Shown: positions 31,354 through 42,138, counted from the stretch's first letter. The stretch: DNA of 64,000 nt from Vibrio sp. 14G-20 (GCF_026241515.1 NZ_JAPHPW010000010.1:1-64000), one strand, 5' to 3'. The notes: a model not told the origin generated them from the letters alone. Numbers and translations: made by a program.

Positions 31354-31403
31354 ATACCTGACTAAAATAGTCAACTAAATACTTGACCAATTTAGTCGGG
31401 TAT
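31354..31403 (+). promoter_or_regulatory. Two abutting type 1 IscR sites
   Basis: Two 25-bp elements lie head to tail with no gap (31354-31378 and 31379-31403). Site 1 reads ATACCTGACTAAAATAGTCA then ACTAA. Site 2 reads ATACTTGACCAATTTAGTCG then GGTAT. Both fit the known [2Fe-2S]-IscR motif ATASYYGACTRWWWYAGTCRRSTAT. They predict feedback repression of iscRSUA by holo-IscR. Confidence 0.85.
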
Positions 31404-31445
31404 GGGAAGATTCCAACCACATAAACAATGTGGATACGGTGTGAT

Positions 31446-31967
31446 ATGAAACTTACATCTAAAGGAAGATATGCGGTAACAGCTATGCTAGATGTAGCAC
31501 TGCATTCGCAAAAAAGCCCAGTTCCTCTGGCTGATATTTCAGAGCGACAAGGCATCTCGTTATCTTACTTAGAGCAACTTTTTTCTAAGTTACGTAAAGC
31601 TGGCTTAGTTGCTAGTGTTCGCGGCCCTGGTGGTGGTTACCGTTTAGGTGCTGAAGCGAGCGACATCGCTGTCGGAACTGTGATTGCAGCAGTAGACGAA
31701 TCAGTGGATGCGACTAAGTGTCACGGTCGAGCAGATTGCCAAGGTGGTAGTCGTTGTTTAACTCACACTCTATGGCGTGATTTAAGCTCCCGAATCAGCA
31801 GCTTCTTAAACGACATTACGCTCGGTGAGCTGATGAAAGATAACGAAGTTTTAGAAATTTCTGATCGTCAAGATATAGATCTTGCGGTTAATAATGGTTT
31901 TGCACATAAAAATACGAGCACTACAACGATTAGTGCAGCACCTCACGGTGTTAATGCCCGCTCTTAG
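31446..31967 (+). CDS. iscR: Fe-S cluster sensor and regulator IscR
   Basis: IscR is an Rrf2-family regulator of Fe-S biogenesis. The ATG at 31446 gives [20 protein letters not shown] and 173 residues (E. coli 162; the extra residues are C-terminal). The winged HTH is at about 10-65. The [2Fe-2S] ligands Cys92, Cys98, Cys104 and His107 are all present in [17 protein letters not shown], exactly as numbered in E. coli. It represses its own operon through the sites at 31354-31403 when clusters are plentiful. First gene of iscRSUA-hscBA-fdx-iscX. Confidence 0.97.
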   Translation: MKLTSKGRYAVTAMLDVALHSQKSPVPLADISERQGISLSYLEQLFSKLRKAGLVASVRGPGGGYRLGAEASDIAVGTVIAAVDESVDATKCHGRADCQGGSRCLTHTLWRDLSSRISSFLNDITLGELMKDNEVLEISDRQDIDLAVNNGFAHKNTSTTTISAAPHGVNARS

Positions 31968-31994
31968 CGGTCAGTTTTTACATTGGAGTAGAAA

Positions 31995-33209
31995 ATGAAA
32001 CTGCCTATTTACTTTGACTATTCAGCTACATGCCCAGTCGATCCACGAGTTGCTGAGAAAATGGTTCAGTGCATGACGATGGACGGTAACTTCGGTAACC
32101 CTGCATCTCGTTCACACCGTTACGGCTGGCAGGCAGAAGAAGCAGTAGATAATGCTCGTGAGCAAATTGCTGACCTACTAAATGCAGACCCACGTGAAAT
32201 TGTTTTCACTTCAGGTGCTACAGAGTCAGATAACCTTGCGATTAAAGGTGCAGCGCACTTTTACGAGAAGAAAGGTAAGCACGTAATCACGTGCAAAACA
32301 GAACACAAAGCGGTTCTTGATCCATGTCGCCAACTAGAGCGTGAAGGTTTTGAGGTAACTTACCTTGAGCCAGAAGCAAACGGCATCATCGATCTAGACA
32401 AGCTACAAGCTGCAATGCGTGAAGACACTGTTCTAGTTTCTATCATGCACGTTAACAACGAGATTGGTGTAATCCAAGATATCTCTGCAATCGGCGAACT
32501 ATGTCGTTCACGCAAGATCATCTTCCACGTTGATGCGGCTCAGTCTGCGGGTAAAATCCCACTAGACGTACAAGAGATGAAAGTTGACCTAATCTCACTT
32601 TCAGCTCACAAAATGTATGGCCCTAAAGGTATCGGTGCACTTTACGTTCGTCGTAAGCCACGTATCCGTCTTGAAGCGCAAATGCACGGCGGCGGTCATG
32701 AGCGTGGTTTCCGTTCAGGTACGCTTGCTACTCACCAAATCGTGGGTATGGGCGAAGCATGTGCTGTTGCTAAGCAAGACATGCAGAAAGATTACGATCA
32801 CGCACTAGCACTTCGTGAGCGCCTATTGAAAGGTGTTCAAGATCTAGAAGCGGTAACGGTAAACGGTGACTTAGACCAACGTGTACCACACAACCTAAAC
32901 GTGAGCTTTGCTTTCGTTGAAGGTGAATCTCTGCTTATGTCTTTAAAAGACCTAGCGGTATCATCAGGTTCTGCATGTACATCAGCAAGCCTAGAGCCTT
33001 CATACGTTCTACGTGCTCTTGGTCTAAACGATGAACTGGCACACAGCTCAGTACGTTTCTCATTCGGCCGTTCCACAACGGAAGAAGAAATCGACTACGC
33101 GATTGCACAAATCCGTGTAGCGGTAAACAAATTACGCGACATGTCTCCTCTATGGGATATGTATAAAGAAGGGATTGATTTGAATACTGTTGAGTGGGCT
33201 CATCACTAA
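31995..33209 (+). CDS. iscS: Cysteine desulfurase IscS
   Basis: IscS is a PLP enzyme that takes sulfur from cysteine for Fe-S clusters and tRNA thiolation. The 404 residues equal E. coli IscS. The PLP lysine is in [11 protein letters not shown] (about Lys206). The persulfide Cys328 is in [14 protein letters not shown]. The C-terminal IscU-binding tail ends WAHH. RBS GGAG precedes the ATG. It also serves the TrhP, MnmA and ThiI-type sulfur and Fe-S pathways. Confidence 0.98.
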   Translation: MKLPIYFDYSATCPVDPRVAEKMVQCMTMDGNFGNPASRSHRYGWQAEEAVDNAREQIADLLNADPREIVFTSGATESDNLAIKGAAHFYEKKGKHVITCKTEHKAVLDPCRQLEREGFEVTYLEPEANGIIDLDKLQAAMREDTVLVSIMHVNNEIGVIQDISAIGELCRSRKIIFHVDAAQSAGKIPLDVQEMKVDLISLSAHKMYGPKGIGALYVRRKPRIRLEAQMHGGGHERGFRSGTLATHQIVGMGEACAVAKQDMQKDYDHALALRERLLKGVQDLEAVTVNGDLDQRVPHNLNVSFAFVEGESLLMSLKDLAVSSGSACTSASLEPSYVLRALGLNDELAHSSVRFSFGRSTTEEEIDYAIAQIRVAVNKLRDMSPLWDMYKEGIDLNTVEWAHH

Positions 33210-33242
33210 TCTCACGGAAATAGAGGATTCGAGGTAACTATC

Positions 33243-33620
33243 ATGGCATATAGCGAAAAAGTAATTGATCACTACGAAAACCCACGTAACGTAGGTTCGT
33301 TTGATAAAGAAGACCCAAGTGTAGGTAGCGGCATGGTTGGCGCACCAGCTTGTGGTGATGTAATGAAACTGCAAATCAAAGTATCTGCAGAAGGTATTAT
33401 TGAAGACGCAAAATTCAAGACTTACGGTTGCGGTAGTGCAATCGCTTCTAGCTCACTAGTAACTGAGTGGGTTAAAGGTAAAAGCATTGATGAAGCAGCG
33501 GCTATCAAAAACTCTGAAATTGCAGAAGAGCTAGAATTACCACCAGTGAAAGTTCACTGTTCAATTCTTGCTGAAGATGCAATCAAAGCAGCGGTTGCGG
33601 ATTACAAAAAGAAGCACTAA
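33243..33620 (+). CDS. iscU: Fe-S cluster scaffold IscU
   Basis: IscU is the scaffold on which the nascent cluster is built before transfer by HscA/HscB. It has 125 residues. The three cluster cysteines fall at Cys37, Cys63 and Cys106, as in E. coli, and Asp39 is present (PACGD). The HscA-recognition motif LPPVK lies at 99-103. It is 33 bp after iscS. A hairpin without a T tract lies between iscU and iscA. Confidence 0.98.
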   Translation: MAYSEKVIDHYENPRNVGSFDKEDPSVGSGMVGAPACGDVMKLQIKVSAEGIIEDAKFKTYGCGSAIASSSLVTEWVKGKSIDEAAAIKNSEIAEELELPPVKVHCSILAEDAIKAAVADYKKKH

Positions 33621-33659
33621 CCGCTTCTACAAAGTAATCACTTCAAAAAAGTAATATTT

Positions 33660-33680
33660 GGGAGCATCCTTTGTGCTCCC
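33660..33680 (+). other. Intercistronic stem-loop between iscU and iscA
   Basis: The perfect 7-bp stem GGGAGCA / TGCTCCC has a seven-base loop, and is followed by CTGAG rather than T. It is not a classical terminator. It may set mRNA stability and the ratio of IscSU to downstream products. Confidence 0.55.
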
Positions 33681-33717
33681 CTGAGTTCTCAATTCATATA
33701 AAACACAAGGTTGTAGT

Positions 33718-34041
33718 ATGGCCATCACCATGACAGATACGGCAGCAAGCCGAGTTCAAGCTTTCCTAGATAACCGTGGTAAAGGTCTCGGGTTACGCTT
33801 AGCAGTAAAAACTACTGGCTGTTCGGGTATGGCGTATGTACTGGAATTCGTTGACGAGCTCAACGAAGAAGACGAAGTGTTCGAGCATTCAGGTGTTAAG
33901 GTCATCATTGATCCAAAGAGCCTAGTTTACCTAGACGGTACTGAGCTTGATTATGTAAAAGAAGGCCTAAACGAAGGTTTTGAATTCAACAACCCGAACG
34001 CGAAAGGCGAATGTGGTTGTGGTGAGAGCTTCAATGTTTAA
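33718..34041 (+). CDS. iscA: Fe-S cluster assembly/carrier protein IscA
   Basis: IscA is an A-type carrier that takes clusters from IscU to targets. It has 107 residues. The conserved cysteines Cys35 (TGCSGMAY), Cys99 and Cys101 (ECGCGESF) are all in the E. coli positions. Its gene lies between iscU and hscB, separated from both by about 80-100 bp that contain stem-loops. Confidence 0.97.
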   Translation: MAITMTDTAASRVQAFLDNRGKGLGLRLAVKTTGCSGMAYVLEFVDELNEEDEVFEHSGVKVIIDPKSLVYLDGTELDYVKEGLNEGFEFNNPNAKGECGCGESFNV

Positions 34042-34079
34042 ACGCTTGAATCGTTAAGCGTTGTAAGCGAAGAATAAAA

Positions 34080-34103
34080 TTAGGCTCTGAACAAAGAGCC
34101 TAA
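34080..34103 (+). other. Intercistronic stem-loop between iscA and hscB
   Basis: The perfect 9-bp stem TTAGGCTCT / AGAGCCTAA has the loop GAACAA. It is followed by ACTTAGG, with no T run. It is probably an mRNA processing or stability element rather than a full terminator, since hscBA and fdx must still be expressed. Confidence 0.55.
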
Positions 34104-34121
34104 ACTTAGGACCACCTTTAC

Positions 34122-34637
34122 ATGAATCATTTCGAATTATTTGGGCTACCACTTCAGTTTCAACTGGATGGTAGCCTTCTTTCTTCTCAGTTTAGAGATC
34201 TGCAACGCCAATTCCATCCTGATAAATTTGCGATAGCTTCTGAGCGTGACCGCTTATTAGCCGTGCAAAAAGCGGCACAAATCAACGATGCGTACCAGGT
34301 ATTGAAGAATCCAATCAGCCGAGCCGAATACCTGTTGGTTCAACACGGAGAAGACATTCGTGGCGAACAACAAACCATGCAAGATCCTATGTTCCTGATG
34401 GAGCAGATGGAATTGCGTGAAGAGCTGGAAGATATCGCAGACAGTTCTGAACCTGAAGATGCGCTATTTGCATTTGAAGGCAAGGTTAGCAAAATGTATA
34501 AACAACAATTAAGTGCTATCCAACAAGAACTCGAAAGCGAAGCTTGGCTAGAAGCTGCAGACCGAGTAAGAAAGCTTAAGTTTATTGCAAAATTAAAGAA
34601 TGAAATCGAATTAGTTGAAGATCGTTTGATCGGCTAG
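34122..34637 (+). CDS. hscB: Fe-S co-chaperone HscB
   Basis: HscB is a J-type co-chaperone that delivers IscU to HscA and stimulates its ATPase. It has 171 residues, as in E. coli. The J domain at about 1-75 contains the HPD motif (RQFHPDKFA). The C-terminal three-helix IscU-binding domain follows ([15 protein letters not shown]). hscA starts 22 bp further. Confidence 0.97.
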   Translation: MNHFELFGLPLQFQLDGSLLSSQFRDLQRQFHPDKFAIASERDRLLAVQKAAQINDAYQVLKNPISRAEYLLVQHGEDIRGEQQTMQDPMFLMEQMELREELEDIADSSEPEDALFAFEGKVSKMYKQQLSAIQQELESEAWLEAADRVRKLKFIAKLKNEIELVEDRLIG

Positions 34638-34659
34638 TTTGTATAACAAGGACACATCC

Positions 34660-36510
34660 ATGGCACTACTTCAGATTGCAGAACCAGGGCAAAGCGCCGC
34701 TCCTCACCAGCATAAGCTTGCAGTGGGTATTGATTTAGGTACAACAAACTCGTTGGTTGCTGCAGTACGCAGTGGCGAGGCGAGCACACTCGTTGATCAA
34801 CAAGGTCGAAGCATTTTACCTTCAGTTGTTCACTACCAGTCGGAATCTTATACGACTGGCGATGAAGCTCGTGCTAACGCGCAGACTGACCCTAAAAATA
34901 CCATTATCTCAGTAAAGCGATTGATTGGTCGCTCACTGTCGGATATTCAACAGCGATACCCGTCTCTGCCATATCAGTTTGAAGAAAGTGATAATGGTCT
35001 ACCTGTGATCCGTACAGAACAAGGCAACAAGAACCCAATTCAGGTTTCTGCTGATATTCTACGAGCGCTTGGCCAACGTGCTGAGTCTACGCTAGGCGGT
35101 GAGCTATCTGGTGCTGTTATTACCGTTCCTGCTTACTTTGATGATGCACAACGTGCTGGTACGAAAGACGCGGCGCAACTTGCTGGTCTTCACGTGTTAC
35201 GTCTTCTTAATGAACCCACTGCCGCTGCGATTGCTTACGGCTTGGATTCGGGTAAAGAAGGGGTAATTGCTGTTTATGACTTAGGTGGTGGTACGTTTGA
35301 TATCTCTATTCTACGCCTATCTAAAGGTGTCTTCGAAGTTTTAGCAACAGGCGGTGACTCAGCGTTAGGCGGCGACGACTTTGACCATTTAGTTGCGGAT
35401 CATTTCCAAGAGCAAATGGGCTTATCAGCGCTAACAGCAGAACAGAACCGTATTCTTCTAGACGCTGCAACAGAAGCTAAGATTGGCTTATCTGAAGCGG
35501 AAAGCGTTGATGTTGACGTACTAGGTTGGTCTGGTTCATTAACTCGTGAAGAGTTTGAAGAGATCATCAAGCCACTTGTGAAGAAAACATTGCTTTCATG
35601 CCGTCGTGCTTTGAAAGATGCGGAAGTTGACGCGGATGAAGTTCTCGAAGTCGTGATGGTCGGCGGTTCAACTCGCACATTACTTGTACGTGAAATGGTC
35701 GGTGATTTCTTTGGTCGTCTGCCACTAACCAGCATTAACCCCGATGAAGTGGTTGCGATTGGTGCATCGATTCAAGCGGATATCCTAGTCGGTAATAAGC
35801 CTGACTCTGAAATGCTACTTCTGGACGTAATTCCTTTATCGCTTGGTATTGAAACTATGGGCGGCTTGGTCGAAAAGATCATCCCTCGTAATACCACGAT
35901 CCCTGTAGCTCGCGCACAAGAATTTACCACATTCAAAGACGGTCAAACGGCAATGACAGTACACACCGTTCAAGGTGAACGTGAGATGGTTGATGACTGC
36001 CGTTCACTGGCTCGATTTGCTTTGAAAGGCATCCCGCCGATGACTGCAGGTGCTGCGCATATTCGTGTAACTTACCAAGTGGATGCTGATGGCCTGCTTT
36101 CGGTTACCGCGATGGAGAAGAGCACTGGAGTTCAAGCTGAAATCCAAGTTAAGCCTTCTTACGGTCTAAGTGACAACGAAGTGGCTAGCATGTTGAAAGA
36201 TTCGATGACGTTTGCAAAAGAAGACATGCAAGCGCGTGCTCTTGCTGAGCAACGCGTAGAAGCGGATCGCGTTATCGAAGGCCTTATTGCTGCAATGCAA
36301 GCCGATGGTGATGAGCTTCTGGATGAGCAAGGCAAGCAACAACTTGTTCAAGCGATTGAAGCACTGATTGAAGTACGCAATGGCGACAGCGCTGATGCCA
36401 TTGAAGTAGAAATTAAGAATACCGACAAAGCGAGCCAAGACTTTGCTTCTCGTCGTATGGATAAATCAATTCGTGCTGCACTGTCAGGTCAGTCAGTCGA
36501 TAATATTTAA
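34660..36510 (+). CDS. hscA: Fe-S specific Hsp70 chaperone HscA
   Basis: HscA is the Hsp70 dedicated to cluster release from IscU. The ATG at 34660, preceded by AAGGACA, gives 616 residues, the E. coli length. An ATG-initiated 7-residue extension from 34639 overlaps nothing conserved. The ATPase domain carries [29 protein letters not shown] and [10 protein letters not shown]. The substrate-binding domain begins near [14 protein letters not shown], followed by the helical lid. Confidence 0.97.
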   Translation: MALLQIAEPGQSAAPHQHKLAVGIDLGTTNSLVAAVRSGEASTLVDQQGRSILPSVVHYQSESYTTGDEARANAQTDPKNTIISVKRLIGRSLSDIQQRYPSLPYQFEESDNGLPVIRTEQGNKNPIQVSADILRALGQRAESTLGGELSGAVITVPAYFDDAQRAGTKDAAQLAGLHVLRLLNEPTAAAIAYGLDSGKEGVIAVYDLGGGTFDISILRLSKGVFEVLATGGDSALGGDDFDHLVADHFQEQMGLSALTAEQNRILLDAATEAKIGLSEAESVDVDVLGWSGSLTREEFEEIIKPLVKKTLLSCRRALKDAEVDADEVLEVVMVGGSTRTLLVREMVGDFFGRLPLTSINPDEVVAIGASIQADILVGNKPDSEMLLLDVIPLSLGIETMGGLVEKIIPRNTTIPVARAQEFTTFKDGQTAMTVHTVQGEREMVDDCRSLARFALKGIPPMTAGAAHIRVTYQVDADGLLSVTAMEKSTGVQAEIQVKPSYGLSDNEVASMLKDSMTFAKEDMQARALAEQRVEADRVIEGLIAAMQADGDELLDEQGKQQLVQAIEALIEVRNGDSADAIEVEIKNTDKASQDFASRRMDKSIRAALSGQSVDNI

Positions 36511-36530
36511 TAGTTAGAGAATAGATAAAC

Positions 36531-36869
36531 ATGCCAAAGATTATTGTTTTACCTCACGAAGATCTATGTCCAGAAGGCGCTGTTTTAGAAGCAAAAACTG
36601 GTGAGACGGTTCTTGATGTTGCACTGAAGGCCGGTATTGGTATTGAACACGCATGTGAAAAATCGTGTGCATGTACGACATGTCACGTTGTGATTCGTGA
36701 AGGTTTTGATTCTTTAGAAGAGAGTGATGATCTAGAAGATGACATGCTAGATAAAGCATGGGGCTTAGAGATGGAATCTCGCCTTGGTTGCCAAGCAAAA
36801 GTGGCTAATGAAGATCTTGTAGTAGAGATTCCAAAGTACACATTGAACCTAGCGTCTGAAGATCACTAA
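36531..36869 (+). CDS. fdx: [2Fe-2S] ferredoxin Fdx
   Basis: This adrenodoxin-type ferredoxin supplies electrons to cluster assembly. It has 112 residues. Ligands Cys42, Cys48, Cys51 (HACEKSCACTTCH) and Cys87 (RLGCQAK) match the E. coli numbering. It lies 20 bp after hscA. A hairpin, GTCATGG / CCATGAC at 36883-36904, lies between it and iscX. Confidence 0.97.
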   Translation: MPKIIVLPHEDLCPEGAVLEAKTGETVLDVALKAGIGIEHACEKSCACTTCHVVIREGFDSLEESDDLEDDMLDKAWGLEMESRLGCQAKVANEDLVVEIPKYTLNLASEDH

Positions 36870-36986
36870 GAACTTCTCTATGGTCATGGTGGTTTCGCCA
36901 TGACTGATATTACGGTTTAACAAAACTGGCCTAAAATATAGATCATAAAGGCGACCAAGCGTCGCTAATAAATATAAGGAAGTGTT

Positions 36987-37187
36987 ATGAGCTTGAAGTG
37001 GATTGATTCGCGAGATATCGCAATTGAGCTATGTGATTTGTACCCTGATACTGATCCTAAAACGGTACGTTTTACCGATTTACACCAATGGGTATTAGAC
37101 CTTGAAGAGTTCGATGACGAGCCTAACCACTCGAATGAGAAAATCTTAGAGGCTATTATTTTATGCTGGATGGATGAGATGGATTAA
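36987..37187 (+). CDS. iscX: Fe-S cluster assembly protein IscX
   Basis: IscX is a small acidic protein of 66 residues that binds IscS and iron and tunes cluster assembly. The sequence [30 protein letters not shown] (about 3-32) and the ending ILCWMDEMD are typical. RBS AAGGAAG. It is the last gene of the isc operon, followed by a strong terminator. Confidence 0.96.
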   Translation: MSLKWIDSRDIAIELCDLYPDTDPKTVRFTDLHQWVLDLEEFDDEPNHSNEKILEAIILCWMDEMD

Positions 37188-37267
37188 TCCTCTTGTCTAA
37201 TTACTTGGTCGCGGGTTGGTATCAGTCAAATATAAAACGCAGCCAAGTTAACAATTCTTACCAAAAA

Positions 37268-37293
37268 AAGCGGACCTTATGGTCCGTTTTTTT
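37268..37293 (+). terminator. Terminator of the isc operon
   Basis: The 6-bp stem CGGACC / GGTCCG has the loop TTAT, with seven A before it and seven T after it. It separates iscX from pepB, which are in one operon in E. coli. Confidence 0.9.
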
Positions 37294-37393
37294 ATCAAAA
37301 TGACATTTTCCTCCTACATAATGCTAACATCAGTGCGCTAATAAAAAATAATCAGAATCACACACTCAAAGTGGTTCATGACAAGGAGAAATC

Positions 37394-38689
37394 ATGTCTA
37401 CACAGATGTCAGTATTTTTAAGTCAAGAAGCTGCCCAGCCTCAGTGGGGAGCAAGAGCTATTTTATCGTTCTCAGAAGCAGGAGCGACCATTCACATTGG
37501 TGAAGGCCACGATCTAGGCGCAGTTCAACGTGCTGGTCGTGCGCTTGACGGACAAGGTATCGCATTCGTTTCACTTCGTGGTGAAGGTTGGGATCTAGAA
37601 AGCGTTTGGGCTTTCTACCAAGGCTACCGTGGACCAAAGAAAAAGAATGCATTGGAATGGGATGCTCTTTCAGAAGCTGATCAAACTGAGCTTGAAGCTC
37701 GTATTCGTGCAACTGACTGGACGCGTGACATTATCAACAAAACCGCTGAAGAAGTGGCGCCTCGTCAATTAGCGACGATGGCAGCTGAATACATCAAATC
37801 AGTGGCGCCAGCGGGCACAGTAAAAGCAAAAATCGTTAAAGACAAAGATCTCCTAACTGAAGGTTGGGAAGGCATCTACGCGGTAGGCCGTGGCTCTGAG
37901 CGTACATCAGCAATGCTGCAACTGGACTTCAACCCAACAGGCGATGAAAACGCACCTGTATTTGCTTGCTTAGTGGGTAAAGGTATTACGTTCGATTCGG
38001 GCGGCTACAGCATTAAACCAGGTCAATTCATGACAGCGATGAAGGCTGACATGGGCGGCGCAGCAACGATTACTGGTGGTTTAGGTCTAGCGATTGAACG
38101 TGGTCTGAATAAGCGTATCAAGCTTATTCTATGTTGCGCAGAGAACATGATCTCTGGTCGCGCATTGAAGCTTGGCGACATCATTACTTACAAAAATGGT
38201 AAGACAGTTGAGATCATGAATACCGATGCGGAAGGTCGCTTGGTACTTGCTGATGGTCTGATGTACGCAAGTGCACAAAATCCTGAGCTGATCATCGACT
38301 GTGCAACGCTAACAGGCGCTGCTAAAAATGCATTAGGTAACGACTACCACGCACTATTGAGTTTTGATGATGAGTTATCTCACCAAGCGCTAACGGCGGC
38401 AAACCAAGAGAAAGAAGGCCTATGGCCACTGCCTCTTGCTGACTTCCACCGTGGTATGTTGCCTTCAAACTTTGCTGATCTGTCAAACATCAGCACGGGC
38501 GATTACACACCGGGTGCAAGTACAGCGGCTGCGTTCCTTTCTTACTTTGTAGATGACTACAAAAAAGGTTGGATTCATATGGATTGCGCAGGTACTTACC
38601 GTAAGTCAGCAAGTGACAAGTGGGCGGCAGGCGCAACGGGTATGGGCGTTCGCACACTGGCTCGTCTTCTTATCGACCAAGCAAAATAA
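37394..38689 (+). CDS. pepB: Aminopeptidase B PepB (M17 family)
   Basis: This cytosolic leucyl-aminopeptidase-family zinc/manganese enzyme trims peptides. It has 431 residues (E. coli 427). The catalytic C-terminal domain contains [32 protein letters not shown] and the family signature [23 protein letters not shown] precedes the ATG. Here it has its own upstream region of about 200 bp behind the isc terminator. Confidence 0.96.
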   Translation: MSTQMSVFLSQEAAQPQWGARAILSFSEAGATIHIGEGHDLGAVQRAGRALDGQGIAFVSLRGEGWDLESVWAFYQGYRGPKKKNALEWDALSEADQTELEARIRATDWTRDIINKTAEEVAPRQLATMAAEYIKSVAPAGTVKAKIVKDKDLLTEGWEGIYAVGRGSERTSAMLQLDFNPTGDENAPVFACLVGKGITFDSGGYSIKPGQFMTAMKADMGGAATITGGLGLAIERGLNKRIKLILCCAENMISGRALKLGDIITYKNGKTVEIMNTDAEGRLVLADGLMYASAQNPELIIDCATLTGAAKNALGNDYHALLSFDDELSHQALTAANQEKEGLWPLPLADFHRGMLPSNFADLSNISTGDYTPGASTAAAFLSYFVDDYKKGWIHMDCAGTYRKSASDKWAAGATGMGVRTLARLLIDQAK

Positions 38690-38795
38690 TAATAAGGGTG
38701 AGCGGTATTTTGTGCTGCTCATTCATAAAGCTAAGATCGAAAGATCTCAGTAATTTCAGTATTTAATAACAAAAAAATGAAGTGAAGGAATCCCT

Positions 38796-39230
38796 ATGGC
38801 TCTAGAAAGAACGTTCTCAATTGTTAAGCCGGATGCAGTTAAGCGTAACCTTGTTGGTGAAATCTACCACCGTATCGAAAAAGCAGGCCTAGAAATTATT
38901 GCTGCTAAGATGGTTCGTCTTACTGAAGAGCAAGCGAGTGGCTTCTATGCTGAACACGAAGGTAAAGAGTTTTTCCCAGCTCTTAAAGAGTTTATGACTT
39001 CTGGACCTATCATGGTTCAAGTGCTTGAAGGCGAAAACGCGATCGCTCGTTACCGTGAACTAATGGGTAAAACTAACCCAGAAGAAGCGGCGTGCGGCAC
39101 TATCCGTGCTGATTACGCAATCAGCATGCGTTACAACTCAGTACACGGCAGCGATAGCCCTGAGTCTGCAGCTCGCGAAATCGAATTCTTCTTCCCAGAA
39201 TCTGAAATTTGCCCACGCCCAGCTCAATAA
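38796..39230 (+). CDS. ndk: Nucleoside diphosphate kinase
   Basis: Ndk equilibrates nucleoside tri- and diphosphates through a phosphohistidine. It has 144 residues. The start [15 protein letters not shown] and the active-site histidine in [12 protein letters not shown] are typical. RBS GAAGGAAT. It lies 106 bp after pepB and ends in a terminator. Confidence 0.97.
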   Translation: MALERTFSIVKPDAVKRNLVGEIYHRIEKAGLEIIAAKMVRLTEEQASGFYAEHEGKEFFPALKEFMTSGPIMVQVLEGENAIARYRELMGKTNPEEAACGTIRADYAISMRYNSVHGSDSPESAAREIEFFFPESEICPRPAQ

Positions 39231-39250
39231 TCAGTACAGCAAATAATTCT

Positions 39251-39277
39251 AAAGGCTTCACTTCGGTGAGGCTTTTT
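39251..39277 (+). terminator. Terminator of ndk
   Basis: An arm AAAGGCTTCAC pairs, with two G-T pairs, with GTGAGGCTTT around the stable TTCG tetraloop, followed by T. Confidence 0.85.
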
Positions 39278-39320
39278 TCGTTTCTGATGGGTAGTGGGAA
39301 AAGATGTGTAGTGAAAAGCG

Positions 39321-39456
39321 AGATTCCAGATACCTCGCCCCTCGGTTCTGGAATGACGGGGAGCTTTGGAGAAAAAATATCGTAATAAATATTGCGAGCT
39401 GTCGGTGATTGTCTACGTCATTCCCGAAAGCGACGAAGGAGTGTAATCGGGAATCT
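39321..39456. repeat. Pair of oppositely oriented REP-like palindromes
   Basis: Unit 1 (39321-39359) runs from AGATTCCAGA to TCTGGAATGACGG. Unit 2 (39416-39456) runs from CGTCATTCCCGA to TCGGGAATCT and resembles unit 1 reversed. Each folds on itself. The shared core (AGATTCC ... GGAATGACG) resembles dispersed palindromic repeats I recall from Vibrio genomes. The pair lies between the ndk terminator and rlmN; the rest of 39281-39621 is plain spacer. Confidence 0.65.
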
Positions 39457-39621
39457 TTTCTTTAAATGGGGTAATCTCAGGCTAATAAATATATTTGTGT
39501 AAATTTTAATCACTTAAGTTTGAACGTCTTAGTAAACACAAGGTTTTACAATGCTTGTTGAAGTTGCGTAAAGCCTGTACAATTCGCGCCCTTAATTATT
39601 GTTCCGTCATTGAGAGGCATC

Positions 39622-40764
39622 ATGACCACAGCTAAAGTCAATCTACTCGATTTTGATCGTAAAGGTCTTCGTAAATTTTTCACAGAAGAACTGAATGAGA
39701 AAGCGTTTCGAGCAGAGCAAGTGATGAAGTGGATTTATCACTTCGGTGTCGATGACTTCGAACAAATGAACAACATCAACAAAAAATTACGTGAGAAACT
39801 GTTGCATCGCTGTGAGATTGTTGCACCTATTGTTTCTGAAGCTCAGCACTCTGCGGATGGCACCATTAAATGGGCGATGAGCGTTGGTGACCAAGACGTT
39901 GAAACGGTATACATCCCAGATGGTGACCGTGCGACGCTATGTGTATCTTCGCAAGTAGGTTGTGCGCTTGAATGTAAATTCTGCTCTACGGCTCAACAAG
40001 GCTTCAACCGTAACCTGAAAGTTTCAGAGATCGTTGGCCAAATCTGGCGTGCTGCACGTGAAATCGGTTTAGAGAAAGAAACGGGTCGTCGTCCAATTAC
40101 TAACGTCGTAATGATGGGTATGGGTGAGCCTCTGTTGAACATGAAGAACCTAATTCCATCATTGGAGCTGATGCTTGATGATCTAGGTTTCTCACTGTCT
40201 AAGCGTCGTGTAACAGTATCAACTTCTGGTGTTGTTTCTGGTCTTGATCAGATGACAGACAACATTGATGTAGCTCTGGCAATTTCTCTACACGCACCAA
40301 ACGATGCATTACGTAGCCAAATCATGCCAATCAATGACCGTTGGGATATCCAAGACTTCCTAGCATCGGTTCGTCGTTACATTGCTTCTTCAAATGCTAA
40401 CCGCGGTAAAGTAACGGTTGAGTACGTTCTGTTGGATCATGTGAATGATGATATGGACCACGCTCGTGAACTTGCTGAGTTAATGAAAGATACGCCTTGT
40501 AAGATCAACTTGATTCCATTCAACCCTTATCCGGGTTCGCCTTACAAGAAGCCAAGCAACTCTCGTATTGATCGCTTCCAAAAAACGCTGATGGAATACA
40601 ACTACACAGTAACGGTTCGTAAAACACGTGGTGATGATATTGATGCCGCATGTGGTCAGCTGGTTGGTGATGTTATTGATAGAACCAAGCGTACTAAAAT
40701 GCTGAAAGCCGCCTCTGAAGCTAACTTAATCGCAGGTGATGTGATTCAAGTAAAAGCGGTTTAA
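39622..40764 (+). CDS. rlmN: 23S rRNA/tRNA m2A methyltransferase RlmN
   Basis: This radical-SAM enzyme methylates C2 of A2503 in 23S rRNA and A37 of some tRNAs. The ATG at 39622, preceded by GAGAGG, gives 380 residues; a TTG 12 bases earlier is less likely. The radical-SAM cluster motif is [10 protein letters not shown]. The methyl-carrying cysteine lies in the C-terminal [10 protein letters not shown]. Other conserved parts are [12 protein letters not shown] and [10 protein letters not shown]. Neighbours ndk and rodZ-ispG are conserved. Confidence 0.96.
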   Translation: MTTAKVNLLDFDRKGLRKFFTEELNEKAFRAEQVMKWIYHFGVDDFEQMNNINKKLREKLLHRCEIVAPIVSEAQHSADGTIKWAMSVGDQDVETVYIPDGDRATLCVSSQVGCALECKFCSTAQQGFNRNLKVSEIVGQIWRAAREIGLEKETGRRPITNVVMMGMGEPLLNMKNLIPSLELMLDDLGFSLSKRRVTVSTSGVVSGLDQMTDNIDVALAISLHAPNDALRSQIMPINDRWDIQDFLASVRRYIASSNANRGKVTVEYVLLDHVNDDMDHARELAELMKDTPCKINLIPFNPYPGSPYKKPSNSRIDRFQKTLMEYNYTVTVRKTRGDDIDAACGQLVGDVIDRTKRTKMLKAASEANLIAGDVIQVKAV

Positions 40765-40783
40765 ATACCATTTAGAACTAAAC

Positions 40784-40817
40784 AAGCCAGAAGGATTCCT
40801 TCTGGCTTGTTGCTTTT
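40784..40817 (+). terminator. Terminator of rlmN
   Basis: The 11-bp perfect stem AAGCCAGAAGG / CCTTCTGGCTT has a three-base loop. A broken T tract (GTTGCTTTT) follows. Confidence 0.65.
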
Positions 40818-41204
40818 CTGGAAGGTGAATTTCCAAGAATTGGATTTTTTCCCCACGCTTTCTTACATTTTTCGTTAAATTTTGGACAAAACCATGAGCT
40901 GACGGTAAATTTTGTCGAAAGTGTTTTTGCCTTGTAATGGCATTAGCTTATGATTAAATAATCTTAAATTAATTTAAGTGCTCGCTTGTTACCCGATAAT
41001 CGTCAATATGTCTATTTAGGTTGGCTACTTGATAAACTAGCTTCCTGAGAAAATCGCTCACCAACAGCGTGTGATTTTCTACTTTAAGGGTTGATGAACT
41101 GGGTTGCAGGAAAAATTCCACATAGTAGGTTGTAAGATTGAGCTTAAACGAAAATAAAAAATGCTCTCATCAACCTGCGATAATTATTTAGAAGTTCACT
41201 CTCT
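40818..41204. other. Intergenic region upstream of rodZ
   Basis: This AT-rich spacer of 387 bp shows no credible gene. An imperfect hairpin with arms AGAAAATC (41048-41055) and GATTTTCT (41083-41090) is the only structure noted. It could be a leader hairpin of the rodZ-ispG transcript. Confidence 0.35.
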
Positions 41205-42131
41205 ATGAACACAGAACACGAAACACAAACGAAAGAAACTGTCGCTCCAGCAATTGAAGCGGGAACGCTGCTCAAAAATAAACGAGAATCTCTGGGTTTA
41301 ACACAAAAGCAGATCTCTGATCGTTTGAAGCTGCGCGTTACGTTGATCCAACAAATTGAAGAAAACCAATTTGAGTCCGATCAAGTCGCCACCTTTATGC
41401 GTGGTTACATTCGTTCATACGCGAAATACGTTAATCTTGATGAAAAAGTTGTGTTGAACGCGCTTCATCATTCTGGTGATGCTCAACATCAAGAACAAGA
41501 AATGCTGAGCTTTTCTCGTAAGACTAAAACCGAAAAGCACAATAGCCGTATTATGTTCCTAACTTGGAGCATCTTTGCGGTGATTGTAGGTATGTCGTCA
41601 TTGTGGTGGTGGCAGAACCAACAGCAAGACACCTTGTCTCAATCTCTGGTGAATACCGAAAGCTCAGAAGAGCTAATGGTAGAAGAGTCGCTAGACCCTG
41701 AATTGACGTCATTAGAAGTGATTGAAGCTGAGCAAAATACTGCGGAGCATTCAGCGACTGAAAGTACGGATGAACTTGCAGTGGTTAGCGCGGCTGAGGC
41801 TTCAGAGAATATCGAGCAAGCAGAACAGACACAAGACGTTGCAGAGGTTACCCCTGTAGCTGCTGAAGCAGAGACAGTGACGCCTGAACCTGTAGCCAAC
41901 GAGCTAGTGATGCAATTCTCTGCCGATTGCTGGATCCAAGTGAAAGATGCAACGGGTAAAACCTTGTCGACTGGCATCAAAAAAGCAGGTCAGTCGTTGA
42001 ATCTATCAGGAACTGCGCCATATAAAGTGATTCTGGGTGCGCCAGAAGGCGTATCAATGACATTTGCAAGTGAACCTGTCGACCTTTCTGGGTATACTTC
42101 AGGCAAAGTAGCTAGAATAACCTTACCTTAG
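41205..42131 (+). CDS. rodZ: Cell-shape protein RodZ
   Basis: RodZ is a bitopic membrane protein that anchors MreB filaments to the elongation machinery. It has 308 residues. The cytoplasmic helix-turn-helix domain lies at about 20-90 ([22 protein letters not shown]). One membrane helix is at about 112-130. A long acidic periplasmic linker (about 145-225, rich in E, A and T) leads to the C-terminal beta domain ([19 protein letters not shown]). It lies seven bases before ispG, so the two are coupled, as in E. coli. Confidence 0.95.
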   Translation: MNTEHETQTKETVAPAIEAGTLLKNKRESLGLTQKQISDRLKLRVTLIQQIEENQFESDQVATFMRGYIRSYAKYVNLDEKVVLNALHHSGDAQHQEQEMLSFSRKTKTEKHNSRIMFLTWSIFAVIVGMSSLWWWQNQQQDTLSQSLVNTESSEELMVEESLDPELTSLEVIEAEQNTAEHSATESTDELAVVSAAEASENIEQAEQTQDVAEVTPVAAEAETVTPEPVANELVMQFSADCWIQVKDATGKTLSTGIKKAGQSLNLSGTAPYKVILGAPEGVSMTFASEPVDLSGYTSGKVARITLP

Positions 42132-42138
42132 AGTTAAT

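Noticed and set aside
40818..41204. Hidden gene in the gap before rodZ
   Set aside because: All frames are short and broken by stops, and nothing protein-like was seen.
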